This document shows, piece after piece, positions 1 to 12,078 of a stretch of 64,000 nucleotides of DNA. The DNA comes from Antitrichia curtipendula (taxonomy: Eukaryota > Streptophyta > Bryopsida > Hypnales > Leucodontaceae): NCBI GenBank assembly GCA_951230915.1, contig OX579634.1, positions 14,286,725-14,350,724 of the forward strand, in the 5' to 3' direction. The notes beneath the pieces were generated by a model. It searched no databases. It saw nothing but the letters and a program-made list of their open reading frames with translations, and was not told the origin of the DNA. Each line of letters opens with the position of its first letter. Position 1 is the stretch's first letter. A program made the position numbers and the translations under genes.

Positions 1-159
1 TCAATAAATCCCTACTCTCACTCTCATGCAAACAAATTTTTTTAAAGCTAAAGCGGAAGAGTAATCATACCAAAACTATACAGCCATAAATGAAGATGAA
101 CTTCACAAACGTGGCTTGGAGTGTGTAGGAACGCCAAGAAGAGTGCTTAGCTTTGGAAG

Positions 160-241
160 GTGGTGGCCATACACTGCACTCTAGAGTGTATAGCACTTTT
201 TGCCACTACCACACACTCTAGGGTCAATGTATAGCCACCAC
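160..241. repeat. Imperfect inverted repeat (hairpin)
   Basis: The arms begin GTGGTGGCCATACACTG on the left and, read in reverse complement from the right, GTGGTGGCTATACATTG. Both arms continue through a CTAGAGTGT stretch, around a centre with TTTTTGCCACT. The structure could be a degraded small inverted-repeat element or a folding locus. No flanking target duplication is clear. It has no visible link to the two main element sets. Confidence 0.6.
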
Positions 242-476
242 GACACCCAAAACGTGCAAACTGAGAGTCCATAGTGAGCGGGGAATATAAATTGTGAAGA
301 GATGGTCTAAAAAATAAATGAGTAGAACGGAGGAATTTTTTGGGAGGTAAGCGGACTCAAGGGCCGAGGCAAGTAGGTGGGCTCAAGGCAGGTAGGGGGT
401 AAGCAGGTTGTAGGACAGAACCCCAGAAGATCTTGGAGCATCAAGTTGAGGCAAGGACTCCAAGCAAGTTTTAAAG

Positions 477-650
477 GCCCAATCAAGTCAATAGAATGTG
501 AAGTCCTATTCAGCAATTGCCAAGTAGGTATTATTTGCCCAGTTAGGTCGTTGGGGTGTCAAATCCCATCTAGCAATTATCAAGGAATCGGAGTCCCGTC
601 CAGTAATGTCATTGGGTTGTCGGGGTTCCATAAAGTCAATCACAAGGTGC
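477..650 (+). repeat. Three degenerate tandem units of about 57 bp
   Basis: Three successive stretches align by eye. They start near 477, 538 and 594, and each contains a CCCA/CCCG start, a TCATTGGG- or TCGTTGGG-like centre, a 'TCC(A/T)' box and an 'AATTGCCAAG / AATTATCAAG / AATCACAAG' end. The region is less AT-rich than its surroundings. Short open frames on both strands here are not supported as genes. Confidence 0.5.
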
Positions 651-1908
651 GATGTATCTGGAGAGCTAGATAATGGGAGCATACAGAAAAATAAAGAGTA
701 GAAGCATATGGGTCCAAAGAGTGGGAGCATAGAGCATCTCCACTCTTGTCCGGGAAAGGGTTCCGCCTTGGTGTATGCTAAGCCTAGGTAGATTCTCATC
801 CTCCACAGCAAACGCCATGCTAGACCCTATCACCTTGACCACAAAAAACGCCCTAGTTTGGCCGCCATCCTCTATAGTCCAATTACTGAGACTACTGTCA
901 AAGAATGCTTGATTTGAAAGTAAACAGTGCCAAATTGCTAGAATACTAATTCAAATCCGGAAATCGAGAACAAAGTCCGGGTATGTCTAGGGAAGTGCTC
1001 TCGCACTGGCCACTTTTCCCAAAGCCCGCACTTGGGGGGGTCACTTAGAGTGTCCATTAGAAACCACGTGCGAACAAAACTTTGGACCCCCTATTTACTT
1101 TTTGAATTTTAAATAAAATAAAATAAAATAAAATAAATATGAATAGATTTTTCTACTTTGAAAGTTTATGTTTTGAATTATTGATATTTTTATTTGTTAA
1201 TGATAATTAGTTACAAATTTTTGAAGTAAAAAAATACACTATAGAATTGAAAAATAACTTTCACACTTCTATATTTTATAAGAAAAAATTGTCTAAAAAA
1301 TGAACAAAAAATTCCTAAAAATAACTCTCTATTGAAAGCTCATTTTGAGTTGAATATTGATTCAATGGTCATCTAAATGTGTTGTCTATAATTATTTGAG
1401 TTAAAAAAACATGCTATTTTAGTTCATTTTCAACCTCTTTTAAAAATCATTTGATATTTTATTTGAGTTTGAAATTTTGGCAATAGAAACCTATAGTCGT
1501 TATTAAACAATGCTCAAAATTTTAGGTTGAAATTATAGTTTATTAAAAACCACTTGTTTGCACATGGTTTGTTGTAGTAGAACTAAGTGCACCATCCGAG
1601 AGCCCGCAACAAATAGTTTTCCGTACTTGTTTTTCCAAGTAAAAGTGAAGATATGCTTACATGGTCCAAAGAGTGGAAGCATACAAGGAGTTCAAAACAG
1701 GGGGCTCCGATTGAGGCCTTGGGATTGGAGTTTAAAAAAATGAAAAAGAAAGCAACTAAAATTGAGTGGGATTCAAAGGAGAAGAACACATTTAAAATGT
1801 CAAAACAATTAGGAGAATGAAAGAGATGTATTTGTGTTAAAAGTCTAAGTATTAAGGAGGAAGAAGTCTAAGACACAAGTGGCTAATTTGTCTTTCAGTA
1901 AATTAATT
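651..1908. other. Anonymous AT-rich DNA, no gene seen
   Basis: No coding region, RNA gene or bounded element could be supported. An (AAAAT)n simple repeat lies at about 1111-1137. The open frames around 1558-1789 are short and without recognisable content. Confidence 0.5.
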
Positions 1909-2193
1909 AGATGCTTGGTAGGGCTTAGGAGCCCATGTCTTTCTATAAGCTTGATATTTAGTCTTAAATACTGTAGTGGAAGTGAACGGAGGCAACTAAA
2001 AAATATTATTAAAATTAAAAACAATAGAAAAACACCATAAACAATTGTAGGACAAATAGAGTTTATGAGATGCTTATTAGGGCTTAGGAGGCTTATGTTT
2101 TCTATTAGCTTGATTCCTAGTATTAATTAGTGTAATAGAAGTCAACAAGGATAACTAAAAATTACTAGAAAAAATAGAAAAATACTACAGAAA
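1909..2193 (+). repeat. Diverged tandem duplication, period about 160 bp
   Basis: The stretch beginning 'AGATGCTTGGTAGGGCTTAG' near 1909 is repeated near 2069 as 'AGATGCTTATTAGGGCTTAG'. Both copies continue through AGCTTGAT, a TAGTGGAAGT/TAATAGAAGT box and an A-rich end with AATAGAAAAA. The copies have many substitutions and small indels, so the duplication is old. No coding potential is visible. Confidence 0.6.
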
Positions 2194-2564
2194 AATACTA
2201 TAGAAAATAGGGAAAGATAATTAGGTGAAGGAAAACCACAAGGAGTAGTTTAGAAGTTCAATTTCTTTTGTAACTTATCTAATTAGGTGGTACACCAAAA
2301 TCCAATCCAATCAGCAACAATGGAGGAAGAGGAATATTAGGAGTAGATCACGATCATGACCAAGAAGATGGGACCATGGTGTTTACACATTAGAGATATG
2401 TGCTTCAACTTGATTTGTGATGTTTTAGCTCATTTTTGAATTAGAAAATAGAATTAGAAGTTAAACAATTAAGACATATCTTTAAAATTTTGTTAAAATA
2501 CAATTTATAATTTAGAATAAAATAGGTAATTTTCAAAGGTTTTCAAAAATATATTAATCTTTAA

Positions 2565-3535
2565 CCCCAAAGTGACATTCAATTTCTGGGGTTCAAAAAC
2601 ATCATTGCTTTTGAAGCTTTATGGATCTAAATGTCTTCAAGTTATACAAATCTCAACCGTACAATCTTGTAGTGTACATGTTGTAGATGACATGTACAAA
2701 ATTTGAAGTCAATTGGCCACATAGATTGCAAGATCATAATGTTTTAGTGTTGAAAATGGATGCTGAAATTTTCCCCAAAACACATTTGAAGGTAAAATTT
2801 GATTTCTAAACCTACTCAAATGAAAAAACTTTACACTACCAAATTATTCAAAACTAGTATACAAACACATTGGTGGAAAAAAAGTTCATTCATTTGACTC
2901 ATTGTGTTTACAAAACGACTTTGAAATGTCAAAAATCAGCAAGAAAAATTGCAAAAAACAGATCTAAAGCTGAACCTCCTTCTACTAGAATGCTTCTCTA
3001 TCACTCGTTAATTCTTGGATTAACATGAAATTTTAGTCACACAAACTAGACTAGCATGCACAATTTTTCCAAAAAGAATTATTGAAAATGGACTCTGTAT
3101 GAAGAAGAAACAAGCCGCCAAAGTTCACTATACTCCAAAAATGGCAGGATTTGGAACTTTGAATTGCTCCCAAACATTCAAAACAACTTGGATTGACATG
3201 AAAACTTTACCACAATAACTATACTTCAAGGGGAACAAAACCCAATTTATATTTATTGAAAATGAGCAATGGATGAAGGAGATACAAGGCCCCGAAGTTG
3301 CAGCCCTAAAATACAATTTGGTGAACTCAAATTGAAGTTGTGAACTTCGATTGGCTTTCAAAAAATCAATAAAACTTGAATTAATCTGAAATTTTTACCA
3401 CACAAATTAGAGGGGAGAACGCAACTTTTCCAACAAGTTTTATTGAATTTGGACCTTCGATGCAAAAGTTACAGCACTTTGAACTGGACTTGAAATTGTG
3501 TGAGGACACTTTCTGTCCTCTTTGTCACTTTGGGG
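2565..3535 (+). mobile_element. TTAA element, group C copy 1
   Basis: The ends are CCCCAAAGTGACA and, at the right, its reverse complement TGTCACTTTGGGG. They are flanked by TTAA at 2561-2564 and 3536-3539. A near-identical copy lies at 38784-39756 and a diverged one at 51894-52869; all three are 971-976 bp. The interior contains three related modules of roughly 170-190 bp, each with a 'GGATTAACATGAAA'-like box followed by a 'CAACTTTTCCAA'-like box. The block AACCGTACAATCTTGTAGTG near 2656 resembles one found in the A and B groups. The open frame at 3128-3361 is part of the repeat and is not a gene. The TTAA duplication and CCC ends suggest piggyBac-like mobilisation by inference; no transposase is present. 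Confidence 0.88.
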
Positions 3536-3540
3536 TTAAT

Positions 3541-4734
3541 AATAGATAAAAATTAAGGAAGTTATGTTTGGATGAAGTTTGATAATAAAGATGGATGAAA
3601 ATTTTATAAAATCATCCCAAAAAGTCAAAAAGGAATATTTGAATAAAGATTAAAGTCGAAAGCCAAAAACTAAAGGGAAAGTCAATTTAATAGAGTAAGT
3701 CAGTAGAAAATAGTGGATGACATTTTAGAGTGCCAACTAAATATGAAACTTCACATGTCCACAACTTTCAATAGGAAAATCAGATCTTTATGTGTCTAAG
3801 ATTTTTGAAATTTTAATTTAACGAATTTTAAATTTAAAAATAATAAAAATTTTAAAAATAAAAATTTTAAAAATAAAAATTTTAAAATAAAAAATAACAA
3901 GTTGATAATCATTTAAAATCTTTTGAAGACAATTAAAGAATAAATTGAAACTATAACTATTTAAGGAACCTTTAGAAGAATCTGAAAACTTATTTGCAAT
4001 TAGAAAGTAGATTAATATTGAAGGAGATAATCTTAGATGAAGTTTGGCCTTAATTAGTTCAGATTTGAATGAATTAACTATTTCATAAGTATTTGATCAA
4101 TTCAAGTAAAACTATAAACTTAGAAGCTAAAATTAACTTTAAATTCAAACCTAAAATTGAAAGTGAATTTACATAATAAGGTTAGTAGAAATTGATGGAT
4201 GAAGTTTTTATAGGGAAGTTGAGAAGCAAAAGTTCATCTGAACTTCTATTAGGAAGGTCCAGTTAGAATGCATTTTAGCATTTTAAAAATAGAGTGAGAT
4301 TCTCTATAACTTTGAATATTTGAATTTTTAATTTGAATAGCTTTTCTTTCAAGGACCAAAATTTTGGCCCACAATTGGCCAAAATCAAGCCGAACTTCTA
4401 ATTTTTGGAGATTTCTTTGTTTTAATTTATACTTAGATATTTAGGATTTAGAACAATACAAAGTTGTCCATTGCTTAAAAGGCACAACTAGACCCTATTA
4501 GGCACCTAGTAGGGATTCATCAAAAATACAAAGAATTTGTTTGTGTTTGGTTTATCTCAAGGGTGGAGATAATAACGCTCACACGATCCAACAACCCAAT
4601 ATTATCCAATGGATGGTAAAAAATCCTTTTATTTTAAGACAAAAGTAAAACTGTTCATCCTCAAAAAAATTGAGTGAAAAGAAGATTCTTGCACAATAGT
4701 TTGACCTCCAATGATCATTCTTGGATTTATTTTT
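3541..4734. repeat. AT-rich dispersed repeat, related to 61870-63300
   Basis: There is no gene here. Phrases such as 'GTTTGGATGAA', 'ATCATCCCAAAAA' and, later, 'CCATTGCTTAAAAGGCA' recur in similar order at 61870-63300. This suggests two diverged copies of one long repeat without recognised ends. A short array of about 15-bp units rich in AAAAATTTTA lies at about 3840-3895. The alignment was made by eye and is loose. Confidence 0.4.
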
Positions 4735-4738
4735 TTAA

Positions 4739-5674
4739 CCTATGAAGTCCTAAGGCCATTTTTCTATCAAAAAACACTCAAAACTGCCATTTCTAATGCA
4801 TTTGCCCAAGAAAAGTGGAAAAAATAATTTTTTAAGAATCTAACTGTAGGATCTTGTACTTGACTTTGTCTCACATAATATGGTAAAAAATTTATGAAAA
4901 TTGACCATACAAATTGGAAGAGTTTAGCATTCAAAGTTAGAAAAATATATTTTTTTGAATTCTGGCTTGTAATTTCAAATGACTTTAGCTGTTGTTTGTG
5001 GAATTTTCTTGCAATACATACTTTTGAATTTAAAATTTATTAAATTGAAGAATAGAATTGAAAGTCTAGGAAAAAAAATAAATTTAAAATACACTTGATT
5101 TTCATTCTTTCAAAAATTGTTTAGTAGAAGTAGGTCTAAGATTGAAAAAAAGACTAAATTGTTAATACCTCTAAGATGGAATTGAAACACAATAACCCCA
5201 ATAGTGAGATTGTTCTAGCAAGCATACTTAACCTTGTCAAACAATTTTTTTTTTAAATGTGAAAATTGCATTGAAAAATGAATTCTATAAGTTATATTTT
5301 TTGGAAAAGATGTTTAGATTGCCCGAAAAAACAAGATAGTCCATAACTTTTTCATCATTAGTTCAATTAGAATGAATCAAAGCTTCACATAATCACATGT
5401 AGACAAAAATAAAATATTTTAGAAAAAATTATTTAAAAAATAATTTTGACTTTTTGTGATTTTTTCAATGCTGCCTACCGACCTCCATTTTCAACTTATT
5501 GTGCCATAACTTTTGTTCCTAGACACCGATTGAAATAAAAATTATGTTCCCATGAAGCTTATGTGTTTTCCTAGCCTCAAAAAAAGTTACAAAAAATCAC
5601 AATGAATATTGAGACTATATGAGCCTACCCGAATTTGCATTTTGGCCCCTGTAGGGCCAATAGGACTTTAGGGG
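4739..5674 (+). mobile_element. TTAA element, group B copy 1
   Basis: TTAA at 4735-4738 is followed by CCTATGAAGTCCTAAGGCC. The right end reads GGACTTTAGGGG before TTAA at 5675-5678. The left terminal bases are mutated relative to CCCCTAAAG. Interior landmarks shared with the other B copies are 'GTAGGATCTTGTACT' near 4857, the 'CCATAACTTTTT' module near 5341 with 'AATGAATCAAAGCTT' after it, and a second 'CCATAACTTTTGTTCC' module near 5502. No protein is encoded. Confidence 0.85.
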
Positions 5675-5933
5675 TTAAGCAAATGATTCACACAAAACAA
5701 AAGGGATGATTTCCATAGTGACCAGCCCGAAGTTACATGGTAATATTAAAGTGACTTGCACTTGCAACGAATCCAATGCCTTTCCACAACATAGTCAAAT
5801 CCAATTATTACATGTACTAAGCATACCCTATCTATGATTTTTTAGAGGATTTACTAGAAGAGAGATGAATTGATCAAAATCAATTTATACGCACCATGCC
5901 ACTACATAATTGTCTAAACCTAAAATTGTACTA

Positions 5934-6341
5934 AGGTAGTGTGCTCTAAAAGCGCCCATATTCTTCTAACCGCCTCTATTTTTAGGTAGAATGGAGATGG
6001 GTTGATCCTTAAATGGACCAATTTAGCAATTGAATGCATGGAGGAAAAATTATTTTTCTATTGCAAGAGCCAATCATTGTCTTTGATTTCCGCTCATCTC
6101 TTTACAAGTTGCAAGTGGACAGATATTGGAAGACCTATGTTCACAAATAGGTGCCTATGCCCTAAATCTTTGAAAATTTATAAGTAATTCAAAAATGCTT
6201 GGAAAAATACAAAACCACTTGTGTCAGGTTCCACACCTATTTTTCTTTCTCTGAAAAACGATCTAAAATTATTTCTGCCCACGAAAGCCTGTGAAAAAGG
6301 CAAACCAGCCCTTAAATGGTCGCTTTAAGAGCATATTACCT
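5934..6341 (+). mobile_element. TA element, group T1 copy a (MITE)
   Basis: The left end is AGGTAGTGTGCTCTAAAAGC and the right end GCTTTAAGAGCATATTACCT, flanked by TA at 5932-5933 and 6342-6343. The element is 408 bp. The copy at 56941-57346 is almost identical, and 54304-54712 is more diverged. The open frame at 6002-6187 recurs in the 56941 copy, but several differences between the two change residues, so it is read as repeat sequence rather than a gene. TA duplication is typical of Tc1/mariner-type elements, but the TIR is not a canonical Stowaway end. Confidence 0.88.
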
Positions 6342-6343
6342 TA

Positions 6344-8054
6344 AATGATTTCACAAAAGTTTGAAAAGCAGCCACAGTCCCATTGAATACGTCACATAAT
6401 CCAGTTGCTACGATAACATTTTGAAAGCAGGGCCAAAGATTCATCACCCCTACCAAGCTTCATAGCTCCGTAGCGAGAACGTAGGAAGACATCGTATTCT
6501 ATATTTAGATTTTATGATATCAAATTTGGGTCGAGGGATTCCAAATTAGGGCCTGCTCTTATACGTGGTTCCAAGTCTCGATTCTTGAAGTCATCATTCA
6601 AAGTCAAACTTTTTTGGGTTGTGGGAGGTGAATAAAAAGATGATATGTGGGATTTAGAATTTTATAATATGAAGAGCCAAGTTTCAACTCTTTAAGTCCT
6701 AAGTTTTCTCTGTCACAAGTAATATTATATGGCAAACATATGTCTAAGAATGAATCAAGAAGTCACAATATTCATTTTTGGACACTATCTGCATACAATT
6801 TGCAATGCATTGATTCTTAGATAAAATGGAAGAGGATGCTTGATTTAGTGATCTTCTTCTTATGTTATATACAAAACAATAGTTATGATTCAAAGCCTGA
6901 GTTGGGTCTCCATTTTTGCAAGACCCAACTCATGCTCCAATTCTACTTCCTTTGTGCCAAAATGTTCCAAGAGTGTATTAATGTAACCATTATTTAGTGC
7001 ACCAGGCCTTAGGACTTGGGACTTGATATGACCAAAGTGGGTTAATGGCCTAATGGCCCAATTTCAACTCTTCACTAATCAAATTTTGAAGAAATCATGG
7101 GACTTGGGATGTAGTAAGTACTAGTTATTCTAGAACAATTCATATGGATGGGGACCATTTGATTGTCAAACATCCACACCAACAATACCCAATAAAATTA
7201 GTATTGATATAAATGTCCAACAATTCTTGGTGAGTGTGATGAAGTTCCAGTTTTGAAAGTAAGCATGTTGTAGATGCTTTAGCAGATCGTCCATTGTGTT
7301 TGACAATCTCAATTCACTAAAATACTCCAATTATATATAATCACTCGCATCATGAGATTGGAAGATGTATATGTTTTTGAGGAGTATGAAGGATCATTTA
7401 TAATACTTTGAGGTTAGTGGAAGTGAGTCACTTCTTTTGCTTTGGCATGCACTTGAACATTCTTTTTCATCATTTGCATTGAACAGCTCTTTCTAATTAT
7501 AGTCTACTATAGTACAAATGAAGGTGTATAATATTGTTGTTTACACTTTTTGTTTATGCTATCAACTTCTAGATAAAGTAAATTCACTCATGCATTTACT
7601 TTCACCTATAGTCGAGGCAAAGAAATAGGTTACTTGAAATAATAATAAATAATTTACTTGCTTCTACTTTTGCTTCCATCCCATGTAAATGATCTTTGAG
7701 TGTTTTATAGCTTGAAAAACAAATGATGATTCACTTAAAATCTTTATGAATAATGCAAATGTAAGGAACTTGACAACTAAACCAAATTTTTCCACACTAA
7801 GTTGGTCCTTTAGGGGTTAAAACAAATATGTAAACATGGCATCACCCATATCCATCCTTTTGCAACCAAACATGTGAGATGAGATGCACAAACTCTGAAC
7901 TTTAAATAAGGATTGATGGAGGGTCTTTAAACAATTTACACTAAACAATAGTGATGCCAATTTTTCTATCATATAGTTGGAATTTTTTATATAAATGAAA
8001 ATAAGAATTGTCTTGAATTTCATACAACTTGGATAAGTGGTAACAACTAACAAA
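6344..8054. other. Anonymous DNA with one isolated TTAA-element end
   Basis: No gene or bounded element was recognised. At 7806-7820 the sequence GGTCCTTTAGGGG followed by TTAA matches a right end of the TTAA set. No partner end or typical interior lies upstream, so it looks like a truncated remnant. The ORF at 7817-8143 starts in the adjacent T4 element and is not supported. Confidence 0.45.
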
Positions 8055-8056
8055 TA

Positions 8057-8371
8057 AGGTAGAAGGTCCATAAAGTGCTTGGGCTCTAAAAACACCCACC
8101 TCCTTAAATGTACACTATTCTTACATTTTGATTGCTTTAGCAATATACAAATAGTATGTATTTCCTCAAGTGGAAACTTTTAGTAACCACTATGTTTCAA
8201 TTTCAAATTTTCAAAACAAATTCCATAAAGCTCCGAAAAAACTAAATGACTTGAATTAGATGTCAATTCCATTTTTCTTTCAAAGAAAATCTACAAAAAA
8301 TATTTCAAGAAATCTAACCTCTCTAAATTAATTTCCAACTTTTAAATGGGCACTTTCTGGACCTCCTACCT
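8057..8371 (-). mobile_element. TA element, group T4 copy a (MITE)
   Basis: The ends are AGGTAGAAGGTCC and GGACCTCCTACCT, with TA at 8055-8056 and 8372-8373. The interior, read in reverse, matches 27498-27810: 'GTGGGCTCTAAAACCGACCACC' in the reference appears here as 'GGGCTCTAAAAACACCCACC'. Length is 315 bp against 313 bp for the reference copy. Confidence 0.82.
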
Positions 8372-8401
8372 TATATGTCTAGTCATTTTGTTGTTAACAA
8401 A

Positions 8402-8479
8402 CACTAGTGGAAAGGGTATCATGGAGCACCAAATTGCAATGTGAGAACTTGGTGCTCCAAGATACCCTTTTTAGTAGTG
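8402..8479. mobile_element. Miniature CACTA-ended hairpin element, 78 bp
   Basis: It starts CACTAGTGGAAAGGGTATC and ends GATACCCTTTTTAGTAGTG. The arms continue inwards as TGGAGCACCAA and TTGGTGCTCCA, leaving a loop of about 15 bases, so nearly the whole element is one inverted repeat. CACTA...TAGTG ends are characteristic of En/Spm (CACTA) transposons. The flanking triplets, AAA on the left and AAG on the right, are at best an imperfect 3-bp duplication. It lies just downstream of a TA element. Confidence 0.72.
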
Positions 8480-8713
8480 AAGGGCATGTGAGGCAATAAA
8501 ATATTTTAGTAAATCTGTGATTTTCGGAGGGGAATTTTCAAAAAGCAAAGAAACAACTTCAACAACTCGTGAGACTTGTGCATTCAACTAGAAAAATAAT
8601 TGAAAGATGAACTATGCAATTGCAAAATCATGTGAAAAAACTTTTTTCCAAGGTTTTTGGATAAATATCTCGCAATCAATGAAGTTTGTTACTGTGGTAT
8701 TTTTACACAATAT

Positions 8714-10249
8714 CCCCTATAGGGCCATACATCGTTTTTCGGCAACATAGAAATTTTGGGGAGGTAAAAGTGACTAAAATTTGCACATTTTAGGCTGAAA
8801 TTTTAGTAGAAGGTGGGGACAAGGAATATCTTCCATATTAACTAAATTTCATGACATTTGGAAATATGAGTAAAATATTATGGCCTAATATGTCACTTTC
8901 TTTCCTCGGTTGGGTGGTTCGGACAGATTTTTAAAATCACATTTCTCACAAACAAAAATTTGAAATTGGTTTTATAAAGTTATATATAAGTGGTAAGCTT
9001 TGAATTGTTCCATTTCAATCAATGAGTCAAAATTTATGAGGAGTTTTTGTTTGCAGGCAGTTATGGATTTTCTACTCCAAAATAAACTTTGAAGTCCTTT
9101 ATCTTACTCAATTTTCAATATTTTGGGAAGTAAAATAAAATCATAGGATGTAGATTGTTTACTACAACATTGTAACCATTGGAATTGACAAATTTCAATT
9201 TCATAACTAAATTCTTAATAATTTTGTATTTTGAATCATTCTTTACTTCCTTCTACTTACTATTTTTTTTCCTGGATGTTGTACAATTCTAAATGATGTG
9301 AAATTTTTTAGGCATGTAGCCAACTTGTATAGGAAAAAGAATCCAAAGAAGCACCACCATTTGGGACATTTTTTCATAGAAAAGTAAGCTTGTGAAGTGC
9401 AGCTGCCCTATTTTTTGCATGTCCAAAATAATGATTTTAGTGAATTTGAATGCTTGTATCTTGCAATCCACATGGTGGAATTTTCTAAAATGTTTAGTAA
9501 GGTAGTATGCTGTAAAAGCGCCCATCCTCTTCAAATGGACCCTATATTTAGGTATAAAATGAACTTCAAGTGGTCCTACAATGGATATGTGACAGACTTT
9601 TAATGGATTGAAGATAAAGTGGGAACAACTTAAAATGTATTATTGATTGCTTTAAAGTTTAAATGTGGATGGTTAAAGCATGTCATTAGGTTCATTTTTA
9701 AATGTAGTGATAGGTGGGCATTTATGTATTTAAATAAAAAGTTAACAAGCGAAGTACTTTATTTGGAGAATGCAAAATCTGAAATTGATTGGATATAAGT
9801 ATGGTCGCTTCAAGGACCCTTGCTTGTTACTTATTGCAAATCCCCATGCTTATTCTTGGTTTCCTCATCTGCCTTTATAGTCCGCATGTGTGCTGATTTT
9901 GCCAGACCTACTGTCATAAATAGGTGCCTAGAATCAAAAACTTTGAAAAATCATAACTAATTCAATATTGCTTGAAAAATTATGAAACCACTTGTGTTAG
10001 ATGCGGCATCCATTTATGTAAAATAAGTAAAAAATCTTACGGTCTACAAAAGCCTATGAAAAAGGTGTAACAACCCGTAAATGGTCCCTTTTAGAGCATC
10101 CTACCTTACATGTTTTTAAGTCAGCAAACTACGAGATCCTAGGGTTACATGTGTCAAAATTTTAATTCTTTTCAAAAGTTTGATACTTGTACTAGAAATG
10201 GTAGTTTTGGAGTGTTTTTGATGAAAACATAGTCACAGTCCTTTAGGGA
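8714..10249 (-). mobile_element. TTAA element, group A copy 1, interrupted
   Basis: This is the inverted counterpart of 12952-13879. The left end is eroded to CCCCTATAGGG, and the right end is TCCTTTAGGGA followed by TAAA in place of TTAA. Without the T1 element at 9500-10106 it is about 927 bp, matching the 928 bp of copy A2. The open frames at 9289-9534 and 13122-13340 are the same repeat sequence read in the two copies and are not a gene. Landmarks are 'GCAGCTGCCCTATTTTTTGC' and 'CTTGCAATCCACATGGTGGA'. Confidence 0.85.
9500..10106 (+). mobile_element. TA element of group T1 nested in A1
   Basis: The ends are AGGTAGTATGCTGTAAAAGC and TTTTAGAGCATCCTACCT, with TA at 9498-9499 and 10107-10108. 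The uninterrupted relative at 12952-13879 reads 'TGTTTAGAACATGTTTT' in reverse complement at this point, so the empty site can be compared directly and fits a TA target duplication. At 607 bp it is longer than the 406-409 bp T1 copies. The right half resembles 6180-6341 closely, and the extra length is in the middle. Confidence 0.87.
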
Positions 10250-10253
10250 TAAA

Positions 10254-10724
10254 CATCAAAGAGTCACCTGTATGATTTACAATTGGATTAAAACAAGTCA
10301 ACCATTTAAAAATAAATAAAAGTAGTGGCCTTGGGTTGAAACCCAAAACACATTTCAACTCATAGTTCTACAACCACTTACCCAATTGGACACAAATTAG
10401 TGCGTTAGAAATCTATTAATATGATGCACCTTCCGGCAAAAATATTTAGAAAAAATTACATTCTTTGACTTTACAATGGTAGGTCCCCCCAAATGCAAAA
10501 ATCCCAAATGAGCTTCTAGACTAATCCATTAGAAATTAATTCATGCAAACTACAAAAAGAAGTTGGACTATCTTCTTTTTCTTCTAAGCATAATTGACTG
10601 TACTGTACGGTTCAACATGCAAATGTTTGCAAAAGGCAGTAGGGGTGGTCTAATTATAGAAAATGAGGACAAGAAGGAACATGTTGGATGAATCAACTCA
10701 AAATTTGCAACTTGAAGACCCATC
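10254..10724. other. Anonymous AT-rich DNA
   Basis: No gene, RNA or repeat with recognisable ends was found between the A1 element and the following T5 element. Confidence 0.4.
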
Positions 10725-10726
10725 TA

Positions 10727-11103
10727 AGGTAGCCGACCTCATTTTGACCAGGGACCTATTTTTGTTATATAAGTTACTCTCTTTCCAATCAGCAGGAGAA
10801 AAGCAGTGATTAATTATGGCACATTTCCCAATGCAATCTTGGCGCATTATGATTGGCTGAAGTCTTGGTTGATTTTGCAATCAACTTGTAGTTGGAAATG
10901 GGAAGACCTATGTGACAAGAATAGGTCAAACAAAATCCTCAACTAAAAAATTCACAGTAATTATGTTTTGAGAAATAAAATCCTGAAAAAATATTCAATC
11001 CTTCTAAACTCTATTTCTGTACATGGGAAAATTTCTCCAGTGAATCAATCTGTGCTCCAAATATGTGTAATTGCTTATTTGGTTGGAATGAGGTCGGCTA
11101 CCT
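10727..11103 (+). mobile_element. TA element, group T5 (MITE)
   Basis: The ends AGGTAGCCGACCTCATT and AATGAGGTCGGCTACCT are perfect inverted repeats, flanked by TA at 10725-10726 and 11104-11105. The element is 377 bp. Only one copy was found in this window. The ORF at 10698-10880 crosses the left end and is not supported. Confidence 0.85.
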
Positions 11104-11631
11104 TAGGTCTGAATGTAAAAGCTTGACCCCTATTTTGTAGATAATTAATTTTATAGTTCCTATTGTAACCTTTCCCTTGCTAAATCCAATAAGGAATCTT
11201 TGATTTTATATATAAACTCAAATTTCCACCCATGATACATAACAAATTTTATCTTTTTGTTACCAAGGGCCAAGAATGTAGATTGATTCTCCCAACCCAA
11301 GGAACATCTAAAATAGGAGGCTCAGAAATGGCACATCTAAGGGCTGGTCTGCCTTTTTCGTGTATTTCACTGGACGGAAATAATTTTAGCTCATTTTTTA
11401 GACAAAGAGAAATAGATCCAAGTGGAAACTAATCCAAGTGGTTTTGTATTTTTTCAATCATTTTTGAATTACTTAGGAATTTTCAGATGAGTTTGGTTAT
11501 AGGTCCCTATTTATGACCCTAGGTCTTTTATAAACGGTTCACTTGCAATCTAAAGAAAGATGGGGAAAGCAAAGCAAATGATTGGCTCTTGCAATTGACA
11601 ATGCTTTTTTCCTTGTTTCATTCAATGACTA

Positions 11632-12074
11632 GGGTAAACCAACCCATTGCGGTCAAATGTCTCATAGTGGACACCTCATGATCCCATGATGATTTTTTCA
11701 GACTACAATCAATATCTAACCCGACACCTATGGAGTGATTAGTGACCTCATTAGGAACATCCAACTTTTCCAGTAAAATTCACTGTAGGAAGTGACCTTT
11801 CATGGCATTCCACATTAGAAATGATTGTGACCACTTTAGGTGATTAGGATGAGCATATTGGATACACTTTTAATTGGTTATGGGACAACCTATAGACCAT
11901 GTTGGAAAGATCACTTCAGAAATACATAACTAATTCACACTTTGTCTGAAAATTAAAATTTCAATTGCTCTCACTATTTCTCAAACTTATCTTTGTGTGG
12001 AATTTTTTTTGAATTTTTTTAGAAATGGCATGAGGACAGACTCCAAATTCTGACCACAATGGACTGTTTTACCT
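11632..12074 (+). mobile_element. TA element, group T2 copy a
   Basis: It begins GGGTAAACCAACCCATTG and ends CAATGGACTGTTTTACCT, with TA at 11630-11631 and 12075-12076. It is 443 bp and sits inside the composite at 11311-12631. It abuts a second T2 element of the same orientation, giving the junction ACCT-TA-TA-AGGTA. Confidence 0.82.
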
Positions 12075-12078
12075 TATA

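Noticed and set aside
3128..3361. 77-codon frame recurring at 39346-39582
   Set aside because: Internal to group C elements; not kept in C3.
6002..6187. Open frame recurring at 56993-57196
   Set aside because: Both lie inside near-identical T1 elements; several of the few differences change residues, and the more diverged T1 copies do not keep the frame.
9289..9534. 81-codon frame recurring at 13122-13340
   Set aside because: It is the same stretch of group A elements A1 and A2; related A copies break or change the frame, and it has no domain.
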